Shown here: positions 52,205-60,581 of the stretch, piece by piece
Layout: each line of letters opens with the position of its first letter
How positions within the stretch are numbered: position 1 is the stretch's first letter
Assembly: GCA_050952125.1 (NCBI GenBank)
Contig: JBMNKK010000003.1
Span: forward strand, 744,001 to 808,000
Length of the DNA stretch: 64,000 nt
From: UBA3951 sp050952125
GTDB lineage: Bacteria; Bacillota; Sulfobacillia; Fermentithermobacillales; Fermentithermobacillaceae
Direction: 5' to 3'
The notes under the pieces: generated by a model
Seen by the model: only the letters and a program-made list of their open reading frames with translations
Databases searched by the model: none
What the model was told of the DNA's origin: nothing
Translations under genes and position numbers: made by a program

Positions 52205-53390
52205 GCCTCTCAACCCTTCCTCTGGAGAAGTGCAGAGCCTTCGTCCAAACGTGGAGTATCAACCTTGAGTCGGGATCACTGGGATCCATCCCGGTGATCT
52301 CCCTCACCTTTCGTATCCTGTAGTCCAGAGTGTTGGGATGGATCTTTAGCCGTGCGGCCGCAACCTTCCGCCTTCCATACAGGTCCAGGAAAATCTCAAG
52401 CGTGTTGAACAGCTCCGACCGGTGCAGTTCATCGTAGGTCACTAGCTTGGCGACGGCATCCCTTCCGTAGTTCGAGTGCTTATCGCAGGTGGCAAGACAT
52501 GAAAGGAGATCGTATGGTGCAAGGCTCCGGTAATCGAAATACCCGGATTCGAGGTGAAACTTGGCGCCTAAGTTGATGGCGTCGGACGCTTCAGCATAGC
52601 TCTTCCGGATAAGGGATAACCCGTCGCAGATCCCTCCGAGACCGACCGACACCTCGCGCCCCATCCTCCGGTAGCGCGCGGCGATCTCCCTGGCTACCTT
52701 AGCTGCGACTCGAACCTCGCTGCCGCAGGCGAGGACAACGACGTCGTCTCCAAGACTGCCCCTGAGCGAGAGGGGCAGCGCCTCAGATATGGCGGGAGCA
52801 GTCTCTTTGAGCAGCTGGACGCCACGGCTGTCACGCCTGTCGCGCACGAGCATCACCTGGTACGGAGGATCTCCATACCACCCCAAGGCCCGAGCGGCCG
52901 CCTGAAGAGAATCGGGGTCTCTCTGCCCGCCCCGCAAGAGGTCAGCCAAGATATCCTCACGCTGTCTCTGCCTCACATCAAGTGTCGAGCCGCGTTTCTG
53001 GAGGGCCTGAACCAGAGAATGGCGCGCTCGCAGCAGTGCATCTTCCGCTTCCCGCGGCAGATTAGCCGCGCCGCTGATTACCCAGAGATAGCCGAGGACA
53101 GTACCGCCCGCTTTGAGGGCGAGAGCTATGCGAGGAGAAAAGCCGATCTCGGAAATGCCTGCCACGCGGGCAACTCCCGGACTTCTATCTATGGACGCGT
53201 AGACGCCGCGCTCTCGAAGTGAGCGTATTGTAGCTTCAGACGCGCCCTTCCTGAGCAGAGTCTCCACTCTCACAGAGTCAACCGGCTGCTCATGAGCCGA
53301 ATATGCGATCAAACGTCCTCCCGCGTCTTCCAGCGTTATCGGCCTTTCTACTACCTGAGCCAGATCGTCGACTATGGCCTGTACTTCCAC
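52164..53390 (-). CDS. PucR/CdaR-family transcriptional regulator
   Basis: A 408-aa regulator. Residues ~1-125 are a GAF-like sensor (ITLEDAGGRLIAYSAHEQPVD); the middle is a CdaR GGDEF-like domain (MLVRDRRDSRG, VVLACGSEV, VSVGLGG); the end has the PucR C-terminal helix-turn-helix (RRKVAAARLKIHPNTLDYRIRKVREI, split here as AAARLKIHPNTLDYRIRKV). GTG start about six bases after GGAGGGAG. PucR relatives sense purine or amino-acid breakdown products. It lies between the DUF885 gene and the oxidase operon, so it probably controls one of them. Confidence 0.85.
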   Translation of the reverse strand: MEVQAIVDDLAQVVERPITLEDAGGRLIAYSAHEQPVDSVRVETLLRKGASEATIRSLRERGVYASIDRSPGVARVAGISEIGFSPRIALALKAGGTVLGYLWVISGAANLPREAEDALLRARHSLVQALQKRGSTLDVRQRQREDILADLLRGGQRDPDSLQAAARALGWYGDPPYQVMLVRDRRDSRGVQLLKETAPAISEALPLSLRGSLGDDVVVLACGSEVRVAAKVAREIAARYRRMGREVSVGLGGICDGLSLIRKSYAEASDAINLGAKFHLESGYFDYRSLAPYDLLSCLATCDKHSNYGRDAVAKLVTYDELHRSELFNTLEIFLDLYGRRKVAAARLKIHPNTLDYRIRKVREITGMDPSDPDSRLILHVWTKALHFSRGRVERHVSRESRARSGLS

Positions 53391-53488
53391 GGAGCTCCCT
53401 CCGACGAACAGGACTTACCCCTGCGTGGGATTTCGCTGTTGGGAAGCGTGATTCCTCCCCTTATCACCGTGGGAGCCAGGCAAAGAAT

Positions 53489-53513
53489 TACCGGGGCCGC
53501 GCTCGCCCCGGTA
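53489..53513 (-). terminator. Terminator-like hairpin after the oxidase operon
   Basis: TACCGGGG/CCCCGGTA, an 8-bp perfect stem (nine with an inner C-G pair), followed on the minus strand by ATTCTTTG; 25 bases after the last gene of the operon. Confidence 0.55.
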
Positions 53514-53537
53514 CGGCGTATGCCCCATGATGCAGCC

Positions 53538-54686
53538 CTAGACCACTGACGGCTCTACGTTCAGCTCACCGCGCTCGAACCTTCCGAGGTCAAGGCCGCT
53601 CACATCCATGTGCGGCTTCCTTCCCGCAGCCATCTCGGATATGAGCTCTCCAACCACGGGCGCTAACATAAACCCGTGGCCGCTGAATCCAACTGCCTGG
53701 TAATAGCCGCTAAGGCCCGGCACACTGCCCAAAACCGGGTGTGCGTCAGGGGTCACCGTGTACAAACCGGACCACTGGCGGACTACGCGGACGTCCCTCA
53801 GGACAGGCAATAGTCGCGTCATCACGCCGCACATCTTCCGGAGAAACTCCCATGAGTGGCCGATATCGAACCCTTTCGGCTCATCCGGATCTCCCATACC
53901 CATGATCAGCGACCCGTGAGGGGTTTGCTGGCAGTAGATCCCCATGGAAAAAGACATCACCATCGGGTCAAGCATGCGCCCGACCGGCTCGGTCACGAGG
54001 ATCTGGTGCCGTTGGGTAAACAGGGGGAGGTCCACTCCGGCCATAGCACCCACAGATTTCGCCCAGGGACCGGCAGCGTTCACCACTACCGGAGTCTCGA
54101 CCACGCCCTTATTGGTGGTTACCGCCTTCACCTTGCCGCCTTCAACCTTGATGGCGGTAACCTCCGTGAAGTAGTTGACGTCCGCACCCAACCTCTCAGC
54201 AGCCATGAGGTACGCCCTGGTCACGTGGAACGGGTTTGCATGCCCATCTCGGTTATTGAAGGTGGCGCCAAGCATACCCTCTGCGTTGAGGCCCGGGACG
54301 ATTATCCTGGCTTCCTCCGGATCGCACAGCCTGGAATTGATGCCCAGCCTGTGCTGGAGTTCTACATTCTTCTTGAACTGCGCCCACTCTTTCTCGGTGT
54401 GAGCCAGGATCAGGTAACCCTTCTGCTTAAACTCAAGGTCGTGAGCGTAATCCAGCTCATCGGCAAGGTGCTCGAATATGTTAAGCGCAGCTTGCGCCAA
54501 CTTGCAGTTACCTTCGGATCCCCACTGCTCGCGCACGCCGGCGCCGCACCGGCCGGTGGAGCCGCTGCAAAAGGTATCTTTCTCGAAGAGTACCACATCG
54601 CGCATCCCTTGCTTGAGGAGGTTGTATGCCGTCGCCGCGCCTACAACTCCGCCTCCGATCACCACAGCGTCAGCTGTTCTTCTCAT
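53538..54686 (-). CDS. FAD-dependent amino-acid oxidoreductase (DadA/sarcosine oxidase beta-like), catalytic subunit
   Basis: A 382-aa flavoprotein: FAD-binding ADAVVIGGGVVGAATAYNL, the GSTGRCGAGVREQWG motif of the DAO family, VVNAAGPWAKSVGAMAG, and YYQAVGFSGHGFMLAP near the end. ATG at 54686 follows GGAGGAG by five bases and overlaps the previous stop (ATGA). It is the last gene of a five-gene operon with two FeS/flavin subunits, matching the beta subunits of hydroxyproline/proline dehydrogenases, HcnC and opine oxidases. The substrate may be a D-amino acid, proline, or an N-alkyl amino acid. Confidence 0.88.
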   Translation of the reverse strand: MRRTADAVVIGGGVVGAATAYNLLKQGMRDVVLFEKDTFCSGSTGRCGAGVREQWGSEGNCKLAQAALNIFEHLADELDYAHDLEFKQKGYLILAHTEKEWAQFKKNVELQHRLGINSRLCDPEEARIIVPGLNAEGMLGATFNNRDGHANPFHVTRAYLMAAERLGADVNYFTEVTAIKVEGGKVKAVTTNKGVVETPVVVNAAGPWAKSVGAMAGVDLPLFTQRHQILVTEPVGRMLDPMVMSFSMGIYCQQTPHGSLIMGMGDPDEPKGFDIGHSWEFLRKMCGVMTRLLPVLRDVRVVRQWSGLYTVTPDAHPVLGSVPGLSGYYQAVGFSGHGFMLAPVVGELISEMAAGRKPHMDVSGLDLGRFERGELNVEPSVV

Positions 54687-54973
54687 TCCGGCTCCTCCTC
54701 CCCGGGTTCTGCAAGGCTGCCCATGGTGACCGGCTTCATTGGAGGCCTGAAGGTTGACGGGGTCACTTCGCCAACAGCCTTGCCGGTCTTTCGGGCCAGT
54801 TCGGAAGCTATAAGCAGCCTGCAAGTCCTCCCCTGGCAGGGCCCCATGCCTGCACGGGTCAGGCGCCGGATCTCGTCCATGGTGGTAGCGCCTTCAGAGA
54901 TAGCCCTCCTGATCTCTCCTAGAGTGACGTCCTCGCACCTGCATACAATGATGTCATCATCTACGCCCGCCAC
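54683..54973 (-). CDS. BFD-like [2Fe-2S] small subunit of the amino-acid oxidase
   Basis: A 96-aa protein with the BFD-type cluster motif IIVCRCEDVTLGEIRRAI followed by AGMGPCQGRTC: cysteines as CxC and CxxxxC. GTG start with GAGGGAGGG seven bases upstream. It overlaps the catalytic gene by four bases (ATGA) and follows the ferredoxin gene by three. In HcnABC and related dehydrogenases this domain is often fused to the large FAD subunit; here it is free. Confidence 0.88.
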   Translation of the reverse strand: MAGVDDDIIVCRCEDVTLGEIRRAISEGATTMDEIRRLTRAGMGPCQGRTCRLLIASELARKTGKAVGEVTPSTFRPPMKPVTMGSLAEPGEEEPE

Positions 54974-54976
54974 AGA

Positions 54977-55480
54977 CTATCCCTCCCTCTCCAGGGTGAA
55001 GCCTCGAACCACCGAGGCCAGAGGCTTTGGAGCCCTTACCCAGACGACGGGAGTTCCTGCCGGCTTGTTGCCTGCAATCACACGCTCGACCGTGCCTCGC
55101 GCTGCAAACACACCGGCTCGATCCGTGAGATCGATCGCCTCGCCCTTTGCCGGAAGCGGCGTGAACTCGTAGGGAATCGCGATAAGGCATTCGCTTTCGC
55201 TGAAAGTCTCGTCGACTACGAAGATGGCAAGCCCCGGGCACGCCGCAACACAAACTCCGCAGCCCGTGCACTTTGACCAGTCAACTCTGGGGATATCGCT
55301 TAAGTCCATGAACTCCAAGATGGCTCCAAAGCGGCAGCTGTGGTGACACGGGTCACAAGGGATACACTGGAAGCACTCAACGGTCACGTATGGGCCCTCT
55401 GCCCGGCGCTGCTCGGAAGGGGTCACCCGCGCCAGGTCATCAGCCGACGGAACCCCGGCTGTAAGAAGCGTGGTGCTCAT
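54977..55480 (-). CDS. Ferredoxin-like 4Fe-4S subunit of the amino-acid oxidase
   Basis: A 167-aa protein. Cysteines in ECFQCIPCDPCHHSC and CTGCGVCVAACPG would hold at least two [4Fe-4S] clusters; the C-terminal ~60 residues form a beta-rich domain (TVERVIAGNKPAGTPVVWV). The ATG overlaps the stop of the upstream FAD/NAD gene by four bases. It likely carries electrons between the flavin subunits or on to a membrane acceptor. Confidence 0.87.
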   Translation of the reverse strand: MSTTLLTAGVPSADDLARVTPSEQRRAEGPYVTVECFQCIPCDPCHHSCRFGAILEFMDLSDIPRVDWSKCTGCGVCVAACPGLAIFVVDETFSESECLIAIPYEFTPLPAKGEAIDLTDRAGVFAARGTVERVIAGNKPAGTPVVWVRAPKPLASVVRGFTLEREG

Positions 55481-56580
55481 ACGCTCACCCTCTCTTCAAG
55501 CTTCGCTCTCATCTTGGAGATGCCGCTCAGAATCTTGGTGCCTGTCGGGCCGGCTCTTAGCCCCTCCAATTCGCCGGATACTTCCCTGTAGCGGATTTCG
55601 TACTCGGCTTCACCGATTCTGCCCAGCCTCTTCGCAGCCGAAAGGCCCGCCATTCTGCCTGCCGCCATGGCCGTCGAAGCTTCCTCAATGCCGGCCACGT
55701 CACCCGCGACAAACACTCCGGGCGCGGTGGTCTCCATATTCCGGTCATGCAGCGGGACATACCCGCCCAGTTCGGGGATATAAACCATTTCGGCACCGGC
55801 CTGCCAGAGCAGTTCGCCGAGGGGAGTGAGCCCCGTGGCCAAGCAGACGACGTCAACTGCTAAGTCTCGTTCGGTTCCCGGGATGCCGTTCCAGCGATCA
55901 TCCAACTCCCATATGACGGCGCCTTCAACCTCCTCGCGGCCATAAGCCTCCTTGACGGTGTGCCTGGTCAGAATAGGCACTCCCAACCTGCGAATCTTGG
56001 ACGCGTGCACCGCGTACCCGCCGATGGAGGGCATTGCCTCTACAACAGCGGCTACGCTGACTCCGGCCTGCATCAGCTGGTAGCTGACTATAAGGCCGAT
56101 ATTCCCTGATCCAATCATGAGGACGGAGTTGCCGGGCTTCACGCCGTGGACATTCATGAGGGTCTGCACTGCGCCTGCCCCGTAGACTCCGGGGAGGTCG
56201 TTGCCCGGAAACAGGAGCATCCTCTCGGAAGCACCCGTGGCTACTACCATCGCGCCGGCCTGGATCCTGTCGATTCCGCCGGGTGTCTCCACTAGCAGCG
56301 TCCCGTCATGGTAGTACCCCAGTGCTTCAGTAGAGTTAAGTACCGTGATGGCCGGGTTCTGACGCACCTCTGAAGCGAGCTTTTGGGCGATGAGGATGCC
56401 GCGCGTACCCGCCGACTTCCTGTGCCATCCGAAGAACTTGTGAGTTTGCTTAATCAATTGTCCGCCGAGGGTCTCGTCCCTGTCCACCAGAGTCACCTTA
56501 ACCCCGTGAGAGGCTGCTTCCAGTGCGGCCGAAATGCCTGCGGGACCAGCGCCGACAACGACAAGTTCGGGCCTCTGCAC
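55477..56580 (-). CDS. NAD(P)/FAD-dependent oxidoreductase, HcnB-like subunit of the amino-acid oxidase
   Basis: A 367-aa pyridine-nucleotide-disulphide-type flavoprotein: LVVVGAGPAGISAALEA (FAD), SVLMIGSGNIGLIVSYQL (second nucleotide site), APGVFVAGDVAGIEEA (third FAD motif). Similar to HcnB, OoxA/NoxA and PDH alpha subunits, minus the BFD domain, which is a separate gene here. GTG at 56580, eight bases after AAAGGAG, is the chosen start, five bases after the previous stop. Second gene of the operon. Confidence 0.87.
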   Translation of the reverse strand: MQRPELVVVGAGPAGISAALEAASHGVKVTLVDRDETLGGQLIKQTHKFFGWHRKSAGTRGILIAQKLASEVRQNPAITVLNSTEALGYYHDGTLLVETPGGIDRIQAGAMVVATGASERMLLFPGNDLPGVYGAGAVQTLMNVHGVKPGNSVLMIGSGNIGLIVSYQLMQAGVSVAAVVEAMPSIGGYAVHASKIRRLGVPILTRHTVKEAYGREEVEGAVIWELDDRWNGIPGTERDLAVDVVCLATGLTPLGELLWQAGAEMVYIPELGGYVPLHDRNMETTAPGVFVAGDVAGIEEASTAMAAGRMAGLSAAKRLGRIGEAEYEIRYREVSGELEGLRAGPTGTKILSGISKMRAKLEERVSV

Positions 56581-56585
56581 CGGGC

Positions 56586-56918
56586 TCACTCCTTTGACCG
56601 GGGAGCGGGACCCACGCCTATCTGGGATTCGACTCGCATCCCCTCCGTGAGTTTCTCTATGCACGCTCGCACGTTGGGAACACCGTCGACAACGACCAAA
56701 CAGGATGAGCAATTTCCTATGGCGCAGAAGAAGCCGCGAGGTCTGCGTGATTTATGGCTCCTGTGCAGTACTTTTACTCCCGCAGCGTGGAGAGCGGCGG
56801 CAATGGGCTCGCCTTCGAACCCCCACATCTCCTTACCCTGCCAGGTAAACCGCACTCTCTTGCGATCGGGAAAGTCCAGTATCGGGTGGTTCACAATCCT
56901 TGTCTCTCTTGCCTCCAA
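56586..56918 (-). CDS. 2Fe-2S ferredoxin-like subunit of the amino-acid oxidase (HcnA-like)
   Basis: A 110-aa plant-type ferredoxin domain: VRFTWQGKEMWGFEGEPIAAAL, then the cluster motif FFCAIGNCSSCLVVVDG with a last cysteine in VRACIEK. TTG start with GGGAGG eight bases upstream. First gene of the five-gene operon 56918-53538; matches the N-terminal part of sarcosine oxidase alpha and HcnA. Confidence 0.88.
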   Translation of the reverse strand: MEARETRIVNHPILDFPDRKRVRFTWQGKEMWGFEGEPIAAALHAAGVKVLHRSHKSRRPRGFFCAIGNCSSCLVVVDGVPNVRACIEKLTEGMRVESQIGVGPAPRSKE

Positions 56919-57034
56919 AGACCAAACCTCCCTTGTGAGGAGGCAATACCACGCTTAGCGCCCCGTTACATTCTGCGCGGCTGATGAAATCCTTTGTGCT
57001 CACATCACAAAGTTCGATTGGGCGCCAGGGAGGC

Positions 57035-58834
57035 CTAGAAGCTCTCTACCAACTCATCAACGAGGCTGCCCACGTACGCAACAGCCTTCTTTATGGGCTC
57101 CGGCTTTGAGAGGTCGACTCCCGCCATTTTCATGAGGTCAAGCGGCTTTTTTGTCCCGCCCGCCTTGAGTACGTTGATCCAACGCTCTATTGCCGGCGCG
57201 CCCTCTTCCCTAATATCCTGCGCAACCGCAGTGGCGCAGGTAAGCCCGGCGGAGTAGCTGTACGGATACAGCCCGTTATAATAGTGGGGCTGCCGCATCC
57301 AGGTTAGGCGCGCGCCTTCGTCAACCTCAACTACGCCTGCCCAGAAATCGTTCAGTACCTCACCTTTGGTGCTCGACAGCGTGTTGGCAGTTATCGTCTG
57401 CCCCGCCTCAGCGAGCCTGTAGAGCCTGCGCTGGAGTTCTGCTTCAAGCATATGGCGCACAAAGTTGTGGTAATAGGTCGCGAGGAAGGTCATAAGTACC
57501 CACCGCCGCATCCTCAGGTCACTCTTATTGGCGAGAATGTGATTGCCTAAGATGAGTTCGTGTATCGTCGAGGGCGCTTCGACGAAGAAGAGTGACACAT
57601 CGGTGTTCACAAGGCGCTGGTTGCGCTGAGAGTACACCGAATGGACGGCGTGGCCGAGCTCGTGGGCTAAAGTGAACACGCAGCGAAGGCTGTCCGCCCA
57701 GGTCGTCAGAATGTACGGGTGCACTCCGTACGGGTCCGCACAGAACGCGCCAGTAGACTTACCTACATTGTCAGACCAGTCAATCCAGCGGTCCTTAAAG
57801 GCTGCGCGCAATATCTCGACGTACTCCGGTCCCATCACTTCGAAAGCCTCAGCGAGCATCTTCTCGGCATCCTCAAAACTGACTTTGGGGTCGTACTCCG
57901 GGTCGAGCGGTGCTTCAATGTCGCAGTACAGGATCTTGTCCAGCCCGAGCTTCCGCTTCCTGAACTCAACATACTTGCGCATATGGGGCGCCAGTTCCGC
58001 TTGGATGACATCGTGAAGGTTGTGGTACACCTCAACAGGTATCTCCTGCGGCTGCAGAAGCATGTGTGTGACTGAAGGATACTTGCGAAGTTTCGCCTCC
58101 ACAACGTGCCTCTTAACCTCAGTCCCGAAGATCGCGCCGAAGGTATTCTTGTACGCGTTGAGTCCCTTGGTGAACGACGCAAAGGCGTTCCGCCGGAGAA
58201 CCGTATCCGGCGAGGTCTCGTAGCTCACCTCGTAGGTAGCGAAAGACATCGGGTGCTCTTTGCCGTCCTTGTCCTTCACGGGCTCGAAGGTCATGTCGGA
58301 GCTCTTTGACCTCTGGTAGATAGTGTACGGGGCTTCCAGAACCTCACCGAAAGACGCAAGCGCAACCTCGGTCTCGGGACTCAAGAGATACGGCTTCTCA
58401 GCCAGCATCTTCTCAAGCATGCGGCGAAATTCTCCGAGAGCAGGCTCTTCTTCCAGGTACCTCTCCACCGTGCCGTCGGGCAAAGCGAGGACCTCCGAGC
58501 GAACAAACGCCGTCTCAGCTTCAAGTTTCGCCGCCAGCGCTCCGACGAGACCCATGGCTTCCTGATACTCGGGGTTCGTCCCATCGGTAGCGAGAGCGAG
58601 TCCTGCATAGTTGAACGCCCTGTAGGCTCGACCGGTTAGCGCCTCCAGCGCCTCGGCGCACTCCAAAAGGACACTGGCCCCTTCACCCAGTCTGCCCTTG
58701 TACTTGACCACTCCGGAAAGGTCTGCCTCGATGCTCTCCATTTCAGCCTTCCAATCCGCTTTCGTCCGGAATAGGTCCTCCAGATTCCAGGTCTGGTTCT
58801 CAGGCGCTTCAGAACGTGTTAGTCGCTTTGGCAT
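57035..58834 (-). CDS. pepF: Oligoendopeptidase F (M3 family)
   Basis: A 599-aa cytosolic zinc peptidase for oligopeptides of about 7-17 residues. The zinc motif is TLAHELGHAVHS with the third ligand in FFVEAPSTIHEL; HYYNGLYPYSYSAGL is the substrate-binding Tyr-rich loop. Residues ~1-200 form the helical PepF N-terminal domain. ATG at 58834 lies six bases after GAGGGGGA. It precedes the amino-acid oxidase operon on the same strand but is ~115 bases away. Confidence 0.94.
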   Translation of the reverse strand: MPKRLTRSEAPENQTWNLEDLFRTKADWKAEMESIEADLSGVVKYKGRLGEGASVLLECAEALEALTGRAYRAFNYAGLALATDGTNPEYQEAMGLVGALAAKLEAETAFVRSEVLALPDGTVERYLEEEPALGEFRRMLEKMLAEKPYLLSPETEVALASFGEVLEAPYTIYQRSKSSDMTFEPVKDKDGKEHPMSFATYEVSYETSPDTVLRRNAFASFTKGLNAYKNTFGAIFGTEVKRHVVEAKLRKYPSVTHMLLQPQEIPVEVYHNLHDVIQAELAPHMRKYVEFRKRKLGLDKILYCDIEAPLDPEYDPKVSFEDAEKMLAEAFEVMGPEYVEILRAAFKDRWIDWSDNVGKSTGAFCADPYGVHPYILTTWADSLRCVFTLAHELGHAVHSVYSQRNQRLVNTDVSLFFVEAPSTIHELILGNHILANKSDLRMRRWVLMTFLATYYHNFVRHMLEAELQRRLYRLAEAGQTITANTLSSTKGEVLNDFWAGVVEVDEGARLTWMRQPHYYNGLYPYSYSAGLTCATAVAQDIREEGAPAIERWINVLKAGGTKKPLDLMKMAGVDLSKPEPIKKAVAYVGSLVDELVESF

Positions 58835-59062
58835 GGGAAATCCCCCTCGCAAATTCGCTTTCAGTGTGCAGCATCATTTCATGTGCGACACGGCATCAAG
58901 CTGCCTCGTCCAGCCCAAGTCTTTCCACCAAGAGGGCGAAGAACCCTTCCTTGTTGAATGTTCTGTAAACAGGGTCTATAGCGCCAAAGCGATTGGGAGC
59001 TCCGCACACCGTGAATACCTCACGCCGCTTCATGGATTACTAAAGGGAAGGGGGAACGCGCG

Positions 59063-59653
59063 ATGCCAAACAAGTACGGTGAAGACTGGGATAAGAAGGC
59101 TCCACGCGACACGGCTAGGGGCGCAAAGGGACTCAGCCCGGACCTGATTGATAACCGGTTGAGAGAGCAGTTGCTAAACGTGATAAACAGCGACCCGAAT
59201 GTGGGCGCTTATGAACTGAGAGCTGACGTTGTTGAGCGGGAGGCTCAGCTCCAAGGCATCGTGGACACACTGGCTGAAAAACAGCGGGCGGAGGAACTCG
59301 CGCGCAGTATTCCCGGAATCGAGAAGGTGGACAGCGCGGTTGCGGTGAGCACAGACGGCCCGATAACAGACAAAGAGGTCGAGTTCGAGGTGTCTGAAGA
59401 ACTGGAAGCCCACCCTGGGATTCGTACCGCGAACATCGGGGCCAAAAGCGACAAGGGCACGGTGACGCTGGCGGGCACGACCGATGACCCGGCTGAAGTT
59501 GAAGCTGCGAAGGAAGCAGCATCGAGAGCTAGAGGCGTCACTAAGGTCATCAGCCAGGTCAAGATCCGCAGTGGAACCGATAAGGAGATGACTTCCGGAG
59601 AAGTCTTCCACAGCCAGGTTCGAAATGACAGGGAGAAGAGCCCGCGGCATTAG
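59063..59653 (+). CDS. BON-domain protein
   Basis: A 196-aa protein with two BON domains: residues ~30-95 (LREQLLNVINSDPNVGAYEL, ELARSIPGIEKVDSAVAV) and ~105-170 (FEVSEELEAHPGIRTANIG, GTVTLAGTTDDPAEVEAAKE, AASRARGVTKVISQVKI). BON domains bind phospholipid or polymers; OsmY is a periplasmic example, but this protein lacks a signal peptide, so it is likely cytoplasmic. A Gly/Arg-rich start and charged tail flank them. AAGGGGGAA precedes the ATG. No operon partner. Confidence 0.85.
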   Translation: MPNKYGEDWDKKAPRDTARGAKGLSPDLIDNRLREQLLNVINSDPNVGAYELRADVVEREAQLQGIVDTLAEKQRAEELARSIPGIEKVDSAVAVSTDGPITDKEVEFEVSEELEAHPGIRTANIGAKSDKGTVTLAGTTDDPAEVEAAKEAASRARGVTKVISQVKIRSGTDKEMTSGEVFHSQVRNDREKSPRH

Positions 59654-59874
59654 CCCTGTGCGGGCACCAAGTTGAACCACGCGTGATTGATGAAGTTGAT
59701 TACAGCATGACACAGCATCGGAAGCAGTATCCCTCCGGACTTGTTCCTGGCTTTACCTAGCAGACCGACCCCTTCTGCGGAGCAACCATTCTCCGAAACT
59801 GATAGGGAAACCTCCCACAGTCGGCAAGACATCTTCGCAATACAGATATGAAAAACCGGCCTGGAATTCCCCAA
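59650..59874 (-). pseudogene. Remnant of a CPBP (CAAX/Abi) membrane protease gene
   Basis: The last ~40 codons (GVGLLGKARNKSGGILLPMLCHAVINFINHAW) match the final helix of CPBP intramembrane proteases, where a His followed by Asn is conserved (CHAVINF). The preceding ~30 codons of the same frame do not belong to that family, and the first catalytic motif (EExxFR) is not found in the ~280-base space before the RRM gene. Thus most of the gene has been lost. Confidence 0.5.
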
Positions 59875-59879
59875 GCCGG
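59851..59879 (-). terminator. Intrinsic terminator of the RRM gene
   Basis: Minus-strand CCGGCTTGG-GGAATT-CCAGGCCGG (one G-U pair), followed by TTTTT; 55 bases after the RRM stop. Confidence 0.8.
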
Positions 59880-59933
59880 CTCCACATTCGAGTTACAGTT
59901 CGATACCGGTGGCGCGCTCGTTACGAGTGCTCC

Positions 59934-60224
59934 TTAGTACCTTCTTCTGTCGCTCCTGGGACCACCATACGGCCTCTGCTCTCTCTCACGGGCCTCGTTG
60001 ACGGTCAGATTACGGCCGTACCAGCTCATACCGTTCATCGCGTCGATGATCTTCTGAGCATCGGCTTCCTCTACCTCGACGAAGCCGAAGCCGCGCGACC
60101 TGCCGGTCTCCCGGTCGGTCACGACTCGCGCGGAAATTACCGTTCCGTACTGCGCAACAGCGTTGGTCAGTTCAGCATCGGTAACGTCCCAGCTGAGATT
60201 CCCGAAGTACAACCTCTTGGTCAC
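59934..60224 (-). CDS. RNA-binding protein with RRM domain
   Basis: A 96-aa single-RRM protein: RNP2 LYFGNL and RNP1 RGFGFVEV are intact, with an Arg/Gly-rich tail (RPYGGPRSDRRRY) as in the glycine-rich RNA-binding proteins of cyanobacteria and other bacteria that respond to cold. GTG at 60224 is the chosen start, after GGAAAG; the open frame runs 23 codons farther but without RRM residues. Own terminator downstream. RRM proteins are scattered in Bacillota. Confidence 0.92.
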   Translation of the reverse strand: MTKRLYFGNLSWDVTDAELTNAVAQYGTVISARVVTDRETGRSRGFGFVEVEEADAQKIIDAMNGMSWYGRNLTVNEAREREQRPYGGPRSDRRRY

Positions 60225-60581
60225 TCTACCACTTTCCTTTCTTTGACGGCCGGTCGTCCCAAGTTCATCCCCCGGTTCTCGTTCCCCAGTCACTTAACCA
60301 AGAGCTTTTCCTTAGCGAACTCAGCCTGTAAGGTATTATACCTCTTTTTGGCAGTGAGTGCCCACTCTTTCACAAATTTCCTGTAACGCCCGAGGTAGAC
60401 TGGCGCCAATTCCCTGCTACATCTATATATCCCGCAGAAAACACTTGCGGTATTTGTCTCGCCGTGCCATACTAAGTTCGTTCTGTCGAGAACGTTCTCA
60501 TAGAAACATTATCGCGAGGCACGTAAGGCACAGAGCGTACCGAATGGCTGGAATGCGACGCTGCGAACGGAGGGAAGAGCC
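60225..60581. promoter_or_regulatory. Divergent control region of the RRM gene and the MarR-ABC operon
   Basis: A 357-base stretch without a gene. It holds two overlapping palindromes: CGTTCT-GTCG-AGAACG (60479-60494) and GAGAACGTTCTC (60488-60499), about 85 bases before the MarR start. They are plausible MarR operators. Also CCGCA-N9-TGCGG upstream near 60432-60450. I cannot place promoters with confidence. Confidence 0.5.

Noticed and set aside
53856..55172. Long plus-strand open frame opposite the amino-acid oxidase genes
   Set aside because: It crosses the boundaries of two coupled minus-strand genes and its translation is Arg/His/Ser-rich with no domain.
60488..60499. LexA box GAGAACGTTCTC
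   Set aside because: It does not match the Bacillota LexA consensus CGAACN4GTTCG and lies before a MarR gene with no SOS link.
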